64,000 bases of DNA from Balneola sp. (GTDB taxonomy: Bacteria > Bacteroidota > Rhodothermia > Balneolales > Balneolaceae), in contig JAEPNB010000003.1 in assembly GCA_017643645.1 (NCBI GenBank), positions 62,001-126,000 on the forward strand, given 5' to 3'. Below are positions 1 to 9,110 of the stretch, in pieces (positions within the stretch are counted from its first letter, which is position 1; each line of letters starts with the position of its first letter). Below the pieces are notes generated by a model, which was not told the DNA's origin, did no database searches, and saw only the letters and a list, made by a program, of their open reading frames with translations. The position numbers and the translations under genes were made by a program.

Positions 1-1643
1 TTACTAAAGATCAGGAAAGAATTACGTTACCAATTATGGGCAAGCAACAAAGCTGGGACAATGCCTGGGATGTTGGAGCGATGTCGGTATACAATACAAT
101 TACATCGTTAGGAGAATCTCCGCTGGTAGAAGGTTTGCTTTATGCCGGAACCGATGATGGCATCATTCAGGTTTCAGAGAACGGAGGCGAAAGCTGGACG
201 AAAGTAAATGTTGGCGATATAAGAGGTATTCCGGAAACTGCTTTTGTAAATGATATCCGTGCGGATCTATATGATGCGAATACTGTTTATGCAGCATTGG
301 ATAACCATAAATATGGCGACTTCAATTCATACCTGATCAAAAGTACGAACAGAGGAAAGTCGTGGACTTCTATCTCCGGTAATCTGCCTGAAAGACATTT
401 AGTGTGGAGAATGGTACAGGATCACGTGGATAAAGATCTGCTTTTTGCGGCAACTGAATTCGGTGTGTTCTTTACTACAGACGGAGGAGACGAATGGGTG
501 CAACTAAAAGGTGGAGCACCAACAATTTCATTCAGAGACATCACTATTCAAAGAGAGCATAATGATCTTGTAGCAGCTTCTTTTGGTAGGGGTTTCTTTG
601 TGTTGGATGATATAAGCCCTTTAAGAAATATTGATGAAGAAACGTTGAACCAGGATGCCGTTCTGTTCCAAAGCAGAGACGTCTTTTGGTATCTTCCAAG
701 AAATGTTGAGATTGATCCCGGTGCTTCTTTTTATACAGCAGATAACCCACCCCATGGAGCAGTATTTACATACTATCTGAAGGAAGGCTATTCAACTCTG
801 GAATCAGCAAGGAAAGAAAAAGAAGATGATTTAAAAAATGATGAAGATGTTTCGTTTCCTGGATGGGATGCTCTTGAAAATGAAATGAGACAAGAAAAAC
901 CAAGTATCAAGATTACGATCAGAGATGCCAATGGAAACATTGTTAATCATGTAGATGGTTCTGCATCAAAAGGAATACACAGAGTTAACTGGGATATGAC
1001 GTACATGTCAAGAAATGTTGTTCCGTTAGACAGACCCAGAGGCGGAGGTGGTTTCTTCGGAGGTGGATTCCCAGTAGTTCCCGGTACTTACACTGCTACA
1101 CTTGCAGTTGTTGAAAATGGGGAATACAAAGAGTTGTCCGAGCCAATGGAATTTGATCTGGTTCCGCTAAGAGAACCTGCATTAGAAAGAGTTTCTGATG
1201 AAGAACGTTTAAAATTTCAGGATGACCTGATCGCCTTCCAAAATGAAATGACTCAATTTTCTAATAAGATGGACAAGCATATGGATAAAGTTGATGCTAT
1301 GAGAAGAGCTTTAGCAAAATCTACAAATGCTCATCCTGAATTAATGAAAGAGCTTCATGATGCACATGTGAGGTTGTTGGATTTCAGAGAGCAAATGCAA
1401 GGAAGTGAAGCGAAAGGTTTAATAGGTGAGAGAAGCGCTCCAACACCTGGAAGCAGAATGTTTACAGGTATAAGAGCTATGTTCTCAACATACGGGCCAA
1501 CTCCACTTCATATCAGTACGGTAGAAGCAGGACAAGCTGAATTCGAAGTTATAAATAACAATTTTGAGCAGTTTGAAAATTCTACATTATCGCAGCTTGA
1601 ACAAAGAGTTAAGGCTACTGATGCTCCTCCGATTGAACAGTAA
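1..1643 (+). CDS. BNR/sortilin-like repeat protein, C-terminal part (5' end outside window)
   Basis: The frame is open to the left window edge (codons from position 3 read without a stop), so this is the C-terminal portion of a longer protein; the first ATG at 36 is internal. The N-terminal half shows beta-propeller repeats of the BNR/Asp-box type (GGESWTKV, GKSWTSI, GGDEWVQL), as in exo-sialidase or VPS10/sortilin-like proteins. After about residue 285 comes a FlgD-like beta domain ending in a glycine-rich stretch (RGGGGFFGGGFP) and then a charged helical tail. Related Bacteroidota proteins of about 1,000 residues are annotated as glycosyl hydrolases, but no catalytic residues can be assigned from this part. 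It probably acts in the periplasm or outside the cell. The family is fairly certain, the substrate unknown. Confidence 0.8.
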   Translation, partial: TKDQERITLPIMGKQQSWDNAWDVGAMSVYNTITSLGESPLVEGLLYAGTDDGIIQVSENGGESWTKVNVGDIRGIPETAFVNDIRADLYDANTVYAALDNHKYGDFNSYLIKSTNRGKSWTSISGNLPERHLVWRMVQDHVDKDLLFAATEFGVFFTTDGGDEWVQLKGGAPTISFRDITIQREHNDLVAASFGRGFFVLDDISPLRNIDEETLNQDAVLFQSRDVFWYLPRNVEIDPGASFYTADNPPHGAVFTYYLKEGYSTLESARKEKEDDLKNDEDVSFPGWDALENEMRQEKPSIKITIRDANGNIVNHVDGSASKGIHRVNWDMTYMSRNVVPLDRPRGGGGFFGGGFPVVPGTYTATLAVVENGEYKELSEPMEFDLVPLREPALERVSDEERLKFQDDLIAFQNEMTQFSNKMDKHMDKVDAMRRALAKSTNAHPELMKELHDAHVRLLDFREQMQGSEAKGLIGERSAPTPGSRMFTGIRAMFSTYGPTPLHISTVEAGQAEFEVINNNFEQFENSTLSQLEQRVKATDAPPIEQ

Positions 1644-1660
1644 ATGAGATGCTATAAATC

Positions 1661-1697
1661 AAAAAGCCTTGTTGATTTTTCAACAGGGCTTTTTTTA
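1661..1697 (+). terminator. Rho-independent terminator
   Basis: A hairpin with arms AGCCTTGTTGA and TCAACAGGGCT (one G-U pair) and a short T-rich loop is followed by seven T residues. It lies 18 bases after the stop of the BNR protein and separates it from the barrel gene at 1770. Confidence 0.85.
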
Positions 1698-1769
1698 TGG
1701 AATAAAAAGTGGGATTCTTTTCTCTGTTTTGTACATTTAAGCAGGAAATAAACAGATGAAAAAAATATC

Positions 1770-2333
1770 ATGATCAGAAAAGTAATTCCGGTTATTCTTT
1801 GCTTTGTATTATCTACAACTACATTTGCTCAAATTGAAGTAGGAGCTTCTTTTGAACTTAGGGATGAGGAGCCTCAAAGCGGATTTGGTGTTCGAATCCA
1901 ATCGGGTTTTCTTAACTCTTTACCGGTAGTTAATTTCGGATTAAGAGCACATTTCAGCTACTTTAGTGAGACCAATAATATCGATGAAACTACATTTACA
2001 TACGATAAAAGTATTGAGAATTATGATTTTGGTTTAGCTGCTTACGCAGGAATAACTTTGGGATTATTAGAACCATATGTTGGCGCAGGCTTAGGCTCAG
2101 AAACAGTTGATTTGAGTGCAGAAGATTTTTCAAATACTCCACCTCCAGGACAACAGCCAAGCGAAGAAGAAGAGTCTAACATCTATTGGAATACATTCGC
2201 AGGGGCAAAAGTAACTGTTATTCCTCTGGTTAAACCTTTCCTAGAGTATAGGTTTACGAGCCGGGATCTTGAAGTTCCTGATATCAATGACAAAACAGGA
2301 AGAATTATATTTGGGGTTGTACTTAGTTTTTAA
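1770..2333 (+). CDS. Outer-membrane beta-barrel protein (OmpW/OprF-like fold)
   Basis: The 187-residue protein begins with a classical signal peptide (MIRKVIPVILCFVLS, cleavage likely after TTTFA). The mature part alternates hydrophobic and polar residues in strands rich in Tyr, Phe and Gly, has a Pro/Glu-rich loop near residues 125-138, and ends in aromatic Phe (GVVLSF), the usual C-terminal barrel signature recognised by BamA. This supports a small barrel of roughly eight strands. It is monocistronic, with terminators on both sides. No specific function can be assigned. Confidence 0.75.
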   Translation: MIRKVIPVILCFVLSTTTFAQIEVGASFELRDEEPQSGFGVRIQSGFLNSLPVVNFGLRAHFSYFSETNNIDETTFTYDKSIENYDFGLAAYAGITLGLLEPYVGAGLGSETVDLSAEDFSNTPPPGQQPSEEEESNIYWNTFAGAKVTVIPLVKPFLEYRFTSRDLEVPDINDKTGRIIFGVVLSF

Positions 2334-2350
2334 TTTTAGTTAACTACTAT

Positions 2351-2384
2351 GAGCGGTTTTGTATTTACATAACCGCTTTTTTTA
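2351..2384 (+). terminator. Rho-independent terminator
   Basis: Arms AGCGGTT and AACCGCT around a loop of about 12 bases, followed by seven or more T residues, 18 bases downstream of the barrel gene stop. Confidence 0.8.
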
Positions 2385-2450
2385 TACCTTTTATTTTCAA
2401 CTTAACTGAAAATGAAACCATGAAGAACACGTGAATGTTTGTTAGTAAGA

Positions 2451-4694
2451 ATGAGTGAATTGAAAGAAATAGCACGTAAAGATTTAGACGACCTTAAGCT
2501 TAAGAGAGCTCAGAAACAAGATCTGAAGCAACTTCTAGAAGAATGCCAAGAATATATTGGTGAAGTAAACGAAAAGCAGATCGAAAAAGCTTTCAAATTA
2601 TGCTATTTGTCACATGACGGAATGGTCAGAGCTTCAGGTGAACCTTATTACTATCATCCTGTTGAGGTTGCCAAGATTGTAGCCAGAGAGATAAATATAG
2701 ATGAGATATCTGTAATAGCAGCCCTTTTACATGATACTGTTGAAGATACTTCTGTTACACTTGATGACATTGAATACTGGTTTGGTAAGCAGGTGGCAGT
2801 TATCATTAATGGTGTTACTAAAATAGAAGGGGTTTTTAAAAGCAGGGACAGCAAGCAGGCAGAGACGTTTATGAAGCTGCTTCTTTCTATGGCCGAGGAT
2901 ATCCGTGTGGTCCTTATAAAATTCGCGGATCGATTGCATAATATGCGAACAATACATCATCTGAAAAGGGAAAAGCAGATGAAGATCGCAAATGAAACGA
3001 TGGATCTTTATGCCCCTCTGGCTCATCGTTTTGGTTTGTTTAGAATTAAAAATGAGCTCGAGGATCTATGCTTTAAGACCCTTGATCCGACCTCATTTAA
3101 GTTTGTAGCAAGGAAGCTAAAGGAAAAGAAGGAGTCGAGAGAAAAGTTTATCAAGCAATTTATGACTCCTATTCAAAAACAGCTAAAAGAGTTAAAGCTG
3201 GAATTTGAAATCAAAGGCAGACCAAAGCATATTTATTCTATTTATAAAAAAATGCAACGCCAGCAGAAGCCTTTTGAAGAAATATATGACCTTTTTGCAA
3301 TTCGAGTAATTTTGGAAACACCTCATACTAAAGAAGATTGCTGGAGAGTATATTCCATTTTTACAGACTGGTATACTCCTATACCGGAACGGTTTCGTGA
3401 TTTTATTTCAGTACCTAAAGCGAATGGATACCAATCATTACATACGACAGTAATCACTAACCAGGGGAAAAAAGTTGAGGTTCAGATAAGAACCAGAAAA
3501 ATGGATGACATTGCTGAGAAAGGTCTTGCGGCACACTGGAAATATAAGGAAGGAGAACAGGAAGGGTCAGAAAGTTTAGATAAGTTTGTGAATTGGGTTC
3601 GGGATGTTCTGGATAATCCCCGCCCTGATGCAGCTACAGATTTTGTAAAAGATTTCCAGCTTAATTTATACCAGGAAGAACTATACGTATTTACTCCAAA
3701 AGGTGAGCTTACTACTCTTCCAAATGGAGCAACAGCTATTGATTTCGCTTTTGATATTCACAGTGAAGTAGGTGAGCGTGCTATGGCTGCTAAAGTAAAT
3801 GGTAAGATGGTACCGCTCCGGCAAAAACTATCAAATGGAGATCAGGTTGAGATATTAACCGGTAATAAGATCAACTTAAATGTAGATTGGATTGACGATG
3901 TTGTTACGCACAAGGCTAAATCCAGAATCAGGCAATTCATCAAACAAAAAGAAAGAACCGTTTCTGATGAAGGAAAAGCGATTTGGGATAAAAGAGCTGA
4001 AAGAGGTAAAGTGGAGATCAGTGATCAGGAACTCACTAAGTTTGCCAAAATGTATGATTTTACAACAACTCAGGATTTGTTTTATGCAATAGGCGCAGGA
4101 TCGTTCGATGTAAATAGATTATTCAGTGAAGTAAAAAAATACAAAAGTACAGGGCGTATTGATGAGGAACAGGTCGAGACTACAAAAGTCACTGAAGACG
4201 AAATTCAGAAAAAGTATATAAATGAAGCTCGTTCAATAGGAGATGGTAAATCTCTGATTATAAACGGGGAATTGAGTAATGTTAAATATTCCTATGCCAA
4301 TTGTTGTAATCCGATTCCGGGTGATGATGTAATTGGATTTATTAGCAGAACGGGAGATATAAAGATTCATCGCTCAATGTGTAACAATGCACTTCACTTA
4401 ATTAAAACTGAAGGCGAACGTATTGTGGATGTAGATTGGTCCAAGAATCTGGAAACCAAATTTCTTGGCGCTGTTAAAGTTATTGGAGAAGATCGAGTAG
4501 GGATGATTAACGATATCACCGATGTACTATCTAAATCACTTTCAACTAATATGAAAAGTATAAATGTAAATAGTGATAGTGGTATGTTCGAAGGGATTAT
4601 TTCAATTTATGTAGATGGCTTACAACACCTTAAAAAAATAATGAAGAGATTGGAGAGAGTGGAAGGTGTAAAGAATGTTCTGAGATATGAATAA
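2451..4694 (+). CDS. rel: Bifunctional (p)ppGpp synthetase/hydrolase (Rel/SpoT family)
   Basis: A 747-residue Rel protein makes and degrades (p)ppGpp in the stringent response. Domains in order: HD hydrolase (LLHDTVEDT and the RLHNMRT motif in the first 190 residues, so hydrolase active-site residues look intact), synthetase (YDLFAIRVI, RFRDFISVPKANGYQSLHT, VEVQIRT), TGS (VYVF-type start at YVFTPKGELTTLPNGATAIDF), a Cys/His-containing region (YANCCNPIPGD), and a C-terminal ACT domain (DRVGMINDITDVLS). Both activities therefore seem present, as usual in single-Rel organisms. The ATG at 2451 is preferred; an in-frame TTG at 2439 would add four residues. The gene stands alone behind a terminator. 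Confidence 0.95.
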   Translation: MSELKEIARKDLDDLKLKRAQKQDLKQLLEECQEYIGEVNEKQIEKAFKLCYLSHDGMVRASGEPYYYHPVEVAKIVAREINIDEISVIAALLHDTVEDTSVTLDDIEYWFGKQVAVIINGVTKIEGVFKSRDSKQAETFMKLLLSMAEDIRVVLIKFADRLHNMRTIHHLKREKQMKIANETMDLYAPLAHRFGLFRIKNELEDLCFKTLDPTSFKFVARKLKEKKESREKFIKQFMTPIQKQLKELKLEFEIKGRPKHIYSIYKKMQRQQKPFEEIYDLFAIRVILETPHTKEDCWRVYSIFTDWYTPIPERFRDFISVPKANGYQSLHTTVITNQGKKVEVQIRTRKMDDIAEKGLAAHWKYKEGEQEGSESLDKFVNWVRDVLDNPRPDAATDFVKDFQLNLYQEELYVFTPKGELTTLPNGATAIDFAFDIHSEVGERAMAAKVNGKMVPLRQKLSNGDQVEILTGNKINLNVDWIDDVVTHKAKSRIRQFIKQKERTVSDEGKAIWDKRAERGKVEISDQELTKFAKMYDFTTTQDLFYAIGAGSFDVNRLFSEVKKYKSTGRIDEEQVETTKVTEDEIQKKYINEARSIGDGKSLIINGELSNVKYSYANCCNPIPGDDVIGFISRTGDIKIHRSMCNNALHLIKTEGERIVDVDWSKNLETKFLGAVKVIGEDRVGMINDITDVLSKSLSTNMKSINVNSDSGMFEGIISIYVDGLQHLKKIMKRLERVEGVKNVLRYE

Positions 4695-4851
4695 CTTTAA
4701 CAATATTAATTTTTGAGAATGTATAGTTGTAAGTATATTGGTGACAATGATTAAAATCGCTTTAGGTTTCAAATTAAGCAAAAGTCAATAGCGAATAGAT
4801 CAGGAAGGACAATGCGGGTGTGTAACTCGCGCTAATTAAACAACTATAACT

Positions 4852-5172
4852 ATGATGACATATACAAAACGTGATGTGGTACGTCGTGTAGCTGAGGCAC
4901 AGGACGAAGCAATGATAAATGCAGAACCGTGGGTAGACGCAGTAATCGTTGCATTAAGAGAAATAATGATGTCTGCGGATACAGAATGCAGAATCGAAAT
5001 AAGAGATTTTGGAGTGCTTGAGGTTAAAGAAACGAAAGCTAAGCCTAAAGCCAGAAATCCAAAAACAAACGAAGTTATATACGTGCCGGCTCACCGGAAA
5101 ACTCATTTTAAGCCAAGTAAGCTTATGAAATCTTTCTTACGCCAACCACTGGAAGACGTAAAAAAGAAGTAA
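4852..5172 (+). CDS. HU/IHF-family DNA-binding protein
   Basis: This 106-residue protein has the HU/IHF layout: N-terminal helices (KRDVVRRVAEA), then the beta-arm region with the family motif IRDFGVLEVKETKAKPKARNP and a conserved C-terminal segment (VPAHRKTHFKPSK). It is expected to bend DNA as a dimer, either as a nucleoid protein or as a sequence-tolerant architectural factor. The N-terminus is slightly longer than in E. coli HU and the C-terminus carries an extra basic tail. Start could be 4852 or 4855 (tandem ATG). It is the first gene of a tight run with ruvX, def and fmt (gaps of 2-5 bases). The 157 bases before it contain no ORF and are the likely promoter region. Confidence 0.88.
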   Translation: MMTYTKRDVVRRVAEAQDEAMINAEPWVDAVIVALREIMMSADTECRIEIRDFGVLEVKETKAKPKARNPKTNEVIYVPAHRKTHFKPSKLMKSFLRQPLEDVKKK

Positions 5173-5174
5173 CT

Positions 5175-5597
5175 GTGCAAAATTATGCACGCTTGATCGG
5201 GATTGATGTTGGCAGAAAACGCTGCGGACTAGCACAAACCGATCTTTTACAAACTATTGCCTCGCCATTGGGGACTTTTTCACCGGATGAGATTATTAAT
5301 AAGATATCTCATATAGTGGAAGGGTCTCCGGTTGAGGGTATCGTAGTAGGTTGGCCACTAACTCCAAATGGAGAAGAAGGTGAAGCCACCCGGATGGTTC
5401 AGGAATTTATAAACAGACTGAAAAACCTGCACCCAGATATTCCTGTTTTTAAAGTCGATGAGAGATACACTTCTAATCAGGCTGTAGATGTAATGGTTAA
5501 ATCCGGTATCCCAAAAAACAAAAGAAGAGAAAAAGAACGTGTGGATAGAATCGCTGCAGCTCTTATCTTGCAGAGTTATTTAGATTCAAAACATTAA
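5175..5597 (+). CDS. ruvX: Putative pre-16S rRNA nuclease / Holliday junction resolvase-like YqgF
   Basis: This 140-residue RNase H-fold protein starts at a GTG two bases after the HU gene stop. Its N-terminus IGIDVGRKRCGLAQTD carries the first catalytic Asp. The middle motif VVGWPLTPNGEEGEAT and the later DERYTS and RVDRIAAALILQSYL are all typical of YqgF/RuvX. The family processes the 5' end of 16S rRNA in E. coli and was earlier proposed to resolve Holliday junctions. Gene order with def and fmt fits a housekeeping transcript. Confidence 0.93.
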   Translation: MQNYARLIGIDVGRKRCGLAQTDLLQTIASPLGTFSPDEIINKISHIVEGSPVEGIVVGWPLTPNGEEGEATRMVQEFINRLKNLHPDIPVFKVDERYTSNQAVDVMVKSGIPKNKRREKERVDRIAAALILQSYLDSKH

Positions 5598-5602
5598 GTT
5601 AT

Positions 5603-6157
5603 ATGCCAATTTTACCCATTGTAACATACAATGACCCTGTGCTGAGAAAAAAAACTGAGCTGGTTACTGAATTAACTAATGAAATTACTGAGCTTATCGA
5701 AAGCATGATAGAAACCATGTACAATTCAGATGGAGTGGGCCTCGCCGCACCACAGATAGGAAAGTCTCTGAAGCTTTTTGTAATGGATGGAGACCCGGTT
5801 TTGGATGAAGAAGATGAAAAACATGGTGTCTTGGTTTTTATAAACCCCGAAATTATTGAAAAAAAAGGTAAGAACATTCCTATGGATGAAGGTTGCTTGA
5901 GTATTCCTGAAATCCGTGAGAAAGTATTTCGCCCTGAAACTATTGTTATTCGTTATAAAGACGAAAATTTTAAAGAAAAAGAGCAGGAGTTTTCAGGTTG
6001 GATGGCCCGGATTATTCAGCATGAAAATGATCATTTAAATGGAATCTTGTTTATAGACTATCTAAGTTCTTTTAGAAAAAGAATGGTAAAATCTGATCTG
6101 GAAGAAATTGATTCAGGGAATATTGAAGTTGAATATCCAATAGTTTCCAGAGGTTAG
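5603..6157 (+). CDS. def: Peptide deformylase
   Basis: A 184-residue enzyme that removes the formyl group from nascent proteins. All three metal-site motifs are present: GVGLAAPQIG (about residue 47), EGCLSIP with the metal-binding Cys (about residue 96), and QHENDHLNG with the HExxH pair (about residue 138). Length matches the family. It lies five bases after ruvX and three before fmt, the transformylase that adds the formyl group removed here, a classic pairing. Confidence 0.97.
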   Translation: MPILPIVTYNDPVLRKKTELVTELTNEITELIESMIETMYNSDGVGLAAPQIGKSLKLFVMDGDPVLDEEDEKHGVLVFINPEIIEKKGKNIPMDEGCLSIPEIREKVFRPETIVIRYKDENFKEKEQEFSGWMARIIQHENDHLNGILFIDYLSSFRKRMVKSDLEEIDSGNIEVEYPIVSRG

Positions 6158-6160
6158 TAT

Positions 6161-7075
6161 ATGAATATTGTTTTTATGGGCTCCCCGGGGTTTGCAATTC
6201 CAAGTCTGGAGAAGATTTTCAATTCAAAGCATACTGTAAAAGCTGTAGTCAGTAATGTTGATAAAAGAAGAGGGAGAGGATCAGGAACCGCTCCAACACC
6301 GTTAAAAGCAAAAGCATTGCAGCTTGGCTTGAAAGTAATTGAAGTAGAGGATCTGCATTCAAAAGAATTTGAAGAGAAACTAAAAGCCTTGGATGCAGAC
6401 CTTTTTGTAGTTGTTGCTTTTAGAATTTTGCCAAAACAGATTCTGGAAATTCCGAAAATCGGAAGTATTAATTTGCATGCATCTCTGCTTCCAAAATACA
6501 GAGGTGCAGCTCCGATTCACTGGGCTGTTATAAATGGTGAGGATGAAACAGGATGTACTATTTTCTTCCTTGATGAAAAAGTTGATACCGGGAATATACT
6601 TCTTCAAAAGAAGATTTCTGTAAGTGAAAACGATACAACCGGTGAAGTTTATTCTAAACTTATGAATGAAGGAAGTACCGAGCTGCTTAATGCAATTGAT
6701 CTGATAAGTTCCGGTAATTACGAGCTGAGATCTCAGGATGATTCAGTGGCTACTCCTGCACCTAAGTTGTATAATGAAAATACAAGAATTGATTTTAACC
6801 GCTCTCCAAGAGAAGTTCATAATCTCATTCGGGGGCTAAATCCTTTTCCTGTTGCCTGGACAACATGGAATAATGAAAAAGTAAAGATCTTCAAATCTCG
6901 ACCGGGACCCGTAATTAACATTGATCCTGCAGAGCTGCTTGAAAAAGACGGGAAATTACTGGCAGGTTGCCGAGACGGTACAATAGAAATCTTAGAACTT
7001 CAAATTCCGGGAAAAAAAAGAATGAGTGCTATCGACTTTATTAACAGTAATAAAGTGGAAGGTTCATTCCACTGA
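6161..7075 (+). CDS. fmt: Methionyl-tRNA formyltransferase
   Basis: A 304-residue enzyme that formylates initiator Met-tRNA using 10-formyl-tetrahydrofolate. The N-terminal formyltransferase domain shows MNIVFMGSPGFAIPSLE, the signature SLLPKYRGAAPIHWAVINGE with upstream NLHA (catalytic Asn/His region) and DTGNIL. The C-terminal tRNA-binding OB-like domain begins near residue 205 (FNRSPREVHNLIRGLNPFP). It is the last gene of the HU/ruvX/def/fmt run. Confidence 0.97.
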   Translation: MNIVFMGSPGFAIPSLEKIFNSKHTVKAVVSNVDKRRGRGSGTAPTPLKAKALQLGLKVIEVEDLHSKEFEEKLKALDADLFVVVAFRILPKQILEIPKIGSINLHASLLPKYRGAAPIHWAVINGEDETGCTIFFLDEKVDTGNILLQKKISVSENDTTGEVYSKLMNEGSTELLNAIDLISSGNYELRSQDDSVATPAPKLYNENTRIDFNRSPREVHNLIRGLNPFPVAWTTWNNEKVKIFKSRPGPVINIDPAELLEKDGKLLAGCRDGTIEILELQIPGKKRMSAIDFINSNKVEGSFH

Positions 7076-7156
7076 GTTAAATTTTATTATTAATTAATTT
7101 GAGAATACAAGTACGTTTTTTATCATCGGAAAAATAATACCCTAAAGAAAAACTTC

Positions 7157-7861
7157 ATGGATCAACCGGAAATAATTATTGCTGCAAAATCAGGAAATGA
7201 AGCTGAGGTTTCCAGACTTATTAAGGCTAAGGCAAATGTTAACGAATCTACATCAAGTGGAGCGAATGCCCTTATTGCCGCAGCAGAAAAAAACCATTTA
7301 GCAATAGTAAAACTATTAATAAATGCTGGAGCTGACCTGAATTCTGAAACAAAAATGGGTGGTACAGCACTCAATAAAGCGGCTGAAAATGGTAATCTTG
7401 AAATGATGAAGCTCTTATTTGATAAAGGAGTTGAAATTGGAGATATGGCTGTTATTGTAGCATCAAGAGCGGGAGAGTTGGAAGCAGTAAAGATGTTAAC
7501 CGAAAAGGGAGCAGATGTAAATGCTCAGCAACGTTGGGGACATACAGCTTTAATGCTGGCTGCAAAAAACGGACATCATGAAGTAGTAAAGTATTTGATC
7601 TCAGCTGGTGCAGATGTTAAAGTCCGCGATAAAAACGGAGATACAGCAATGATGATCGCTGTTGAAAATGAGCAGGAAGATATTGCAATCCTATTGAGAA
7701 GAGCCGGAGCAGTTACTGAAAAGAAACCTGAAAAGGAGAAACCTGCGCCAATCGATATGGAAGACGTTGAGGATGATGATGAAGATATAATCGACGATTC
7801 GGATGTGGATGATTTAGTTTCGGACGACGACGCTCCCGACGAAATAGAATTAGACGATTAA
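7157..7861 (+). CDS. Ankyrin-repeat protein with acidic tail
   Basis: The 234-residue protein is built from about six ankyrin repeats between residues 5 and 185 (recurring pattern G-x-TALMLAAKNGHHEVVKYLISAGADV). A Lys/Glu/Pro linker is followed by a very acidic C-terminus of about 40 residues, mostly Asp and Glu. There is no signal peptide, so it is probably cytoplasmic. Ankyrin repeats mediate protein-protein contacts; the partner is unknown. The 81-base gap after fmt leaves co-transcription open. Its last 12 bases overlap the convergent aminotransferase gene. Confidence 0.85.
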   Translation: MDQPEIIIAAKSGNEAEVSRLIKAKANVNESTSSGANALIAAAEKNHLAIVKLLINAGADLNSETKMGGTALNKAAENGNLEMMKLLFDKGVEIGDMAVIVASRAGELEAVKMLTEKGADVNAQQRWGHTALMLAAKNGHHEVVKYLISAGADVKVRDKNGDTAMMIAVENEQEDIAILLRRAGAVTEKKPEKEKPAPIDMEDVEDDDEDIIDDSDVDDLVSDDDAPDEIELDD

Positions 7862-9106
7862 GCTGAATAATTCATCGAGCTCTTCAACTGTGTTAAACAA
7901 ATTTGGTGAGATCCTAATAGTTGAATGGGCATCAAATGGTCGAAATACAAATCCATGTTTTTTGAATAAGCTTTTAGCCAATTCAGAAGTTTTGGTGTCT
8001 TTAATTTCAACAACGAACAAAGACCCTGAAAGCTGCCAATCTGAAGGAGAGCGCCAAATGGTTTTTGGATTTTCTTCTGTTAGTTTTTTTGCATGGCTCC
8101 AAAGCTCTCTTAAATACTGATGTTTAGTATTTGGGTCAATTCTCGATTGAAAATCTATGGAGTGGCCCAAAGTCAAAACTTCAGGTAAATTTCTGGTTCC
8201 ATAATCTTCAAATTTACGAGCTGAATCTTTCCAGTCTTCTTGCCCCCAGGTGACCCACATTGGGTCTAATTCTGCTTGTATCCTTTTGCTGAAATAGGCA
8301 ATACTTATTCCTTTAGGTGCCTGAATCCATTTATGAGCACTGGTGCCTATTACATCAATATCCAGATCTTTAACATCAATCGGTAGCATACCCATTGTTT
8401 GGGCAGTATCAATAGAAATATATTCTACGCCTTTTGATCGGGCCAGAGCCACTATTTCTTTTACAGGTTGACGAACCCCAAACGTATTATCGATATGTGG
8501 AATTACGATCAACTTTGTATTACGGTTGATATTTTGATCATATAATTCCAGAATTTCTTGTTTGGTGACAGAAGTTAAATCAGCTGTTGGAATATCAAAT
8601 ACTTTAACGTTATACCCCTTTTTCTTAGAGTGAATATGAAAAGGAATACTGGCCCCGGCGTGATTAAGATTGCAAAACAAAACCTCATCAGAACTCTGAA
8701 GTGGTAATCCTAAAGCCAGAAGGTTGTAAATTTCAGTAGTATTATGAGGGAAGCTGATTTCATCGATATCAGCATTTAAAAAATCCGCGGTTTTCTGTCT
8801 AACCTTTTGAATAGGTTCATCCCATTCTCCGCTCCACATATAAAACCAGGGATTAGATTCACAAAGTGATAAATATTCCCTGTGAGCTTGCTGTACAATT
8901 TTTGGGATAGTTCCAATAGAACCATGATTTAGATAAGTAACATTTTTATCCAGAGAGTAGTCAGCTTTTGTGGGTAGCATACCACCGTTAAATTTGCCAT
9001 CCAGCTTTTTATGGAATACCGTTTCAATAGGATTTAGCATTGAAAGAACTGAAGCAGTAGAGCCGGCAGCCAATGTTTTAATAAAATCACGACGCGAAGT
9101 ATTCAT
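7850..9106 (-). CDS. Class-V aminotransferase / cysteine desulfurase-like PLP enzyme with Tat signal
   Basis: A 418-residue PLP enzyme related to isopenicillin N epimerase (CefD-like) and class-V aminotransferases. The N-terminus MNTSRRDFIKTLAAG is a twin-arginine export signal, so the folded enzyme is probably sent to the periplasm. The catalytic domain shows LNHGSIGTIP, the PLP-contacting ISIDTAQTMG, and the Schiff-base Lys in GTSAHKWIQAPKGI. The exact reaction cannot be read from sequence; related Tat-exported proteins are simply called aminotransferase class V. It follows the related gene at 9111 with a four-base gap, indicating an operon and possibly an old duplication. Confidence 0.85.
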   Translation of the reverse strand: MNTSRRDFIKTLAAGSTASVLSMLNPIETVFHKKLDGKFNGGMLPTKADYSLDKNVTYLNHGSIGTIPKIVQQAHREYLSLCESNPWFYMWSGEWDEPIQKVRQKTADFLNADIDEISFPHNTTEIYNLLALGLPLQSSDEVLFCNLNHAGASIPFHIHSKKKGYNVKVFDIPTADLTSVTKQEILELYDQNINRNTKLIVIPHIDNTFGVRQPVKEIVALARSKGVEYISIDTAQTMGMLPIDVKDLDIDVIGTSAHKWIQAPKGISIAYFSKRIQAELDPMWVTWGQEDWKDSARKFEDYGTRNLPEVLTLGHSIDFQSRIDPNTKHQYLRELWSHAKKLTEENPKTIWRSPSDWQLSGSLFVVEIKDTKTSELAKSLFKKHGFVFRPFDAHSTIRISPNLFNTVEELDELFSLIV

Positions 9107-9110
9107 GGCA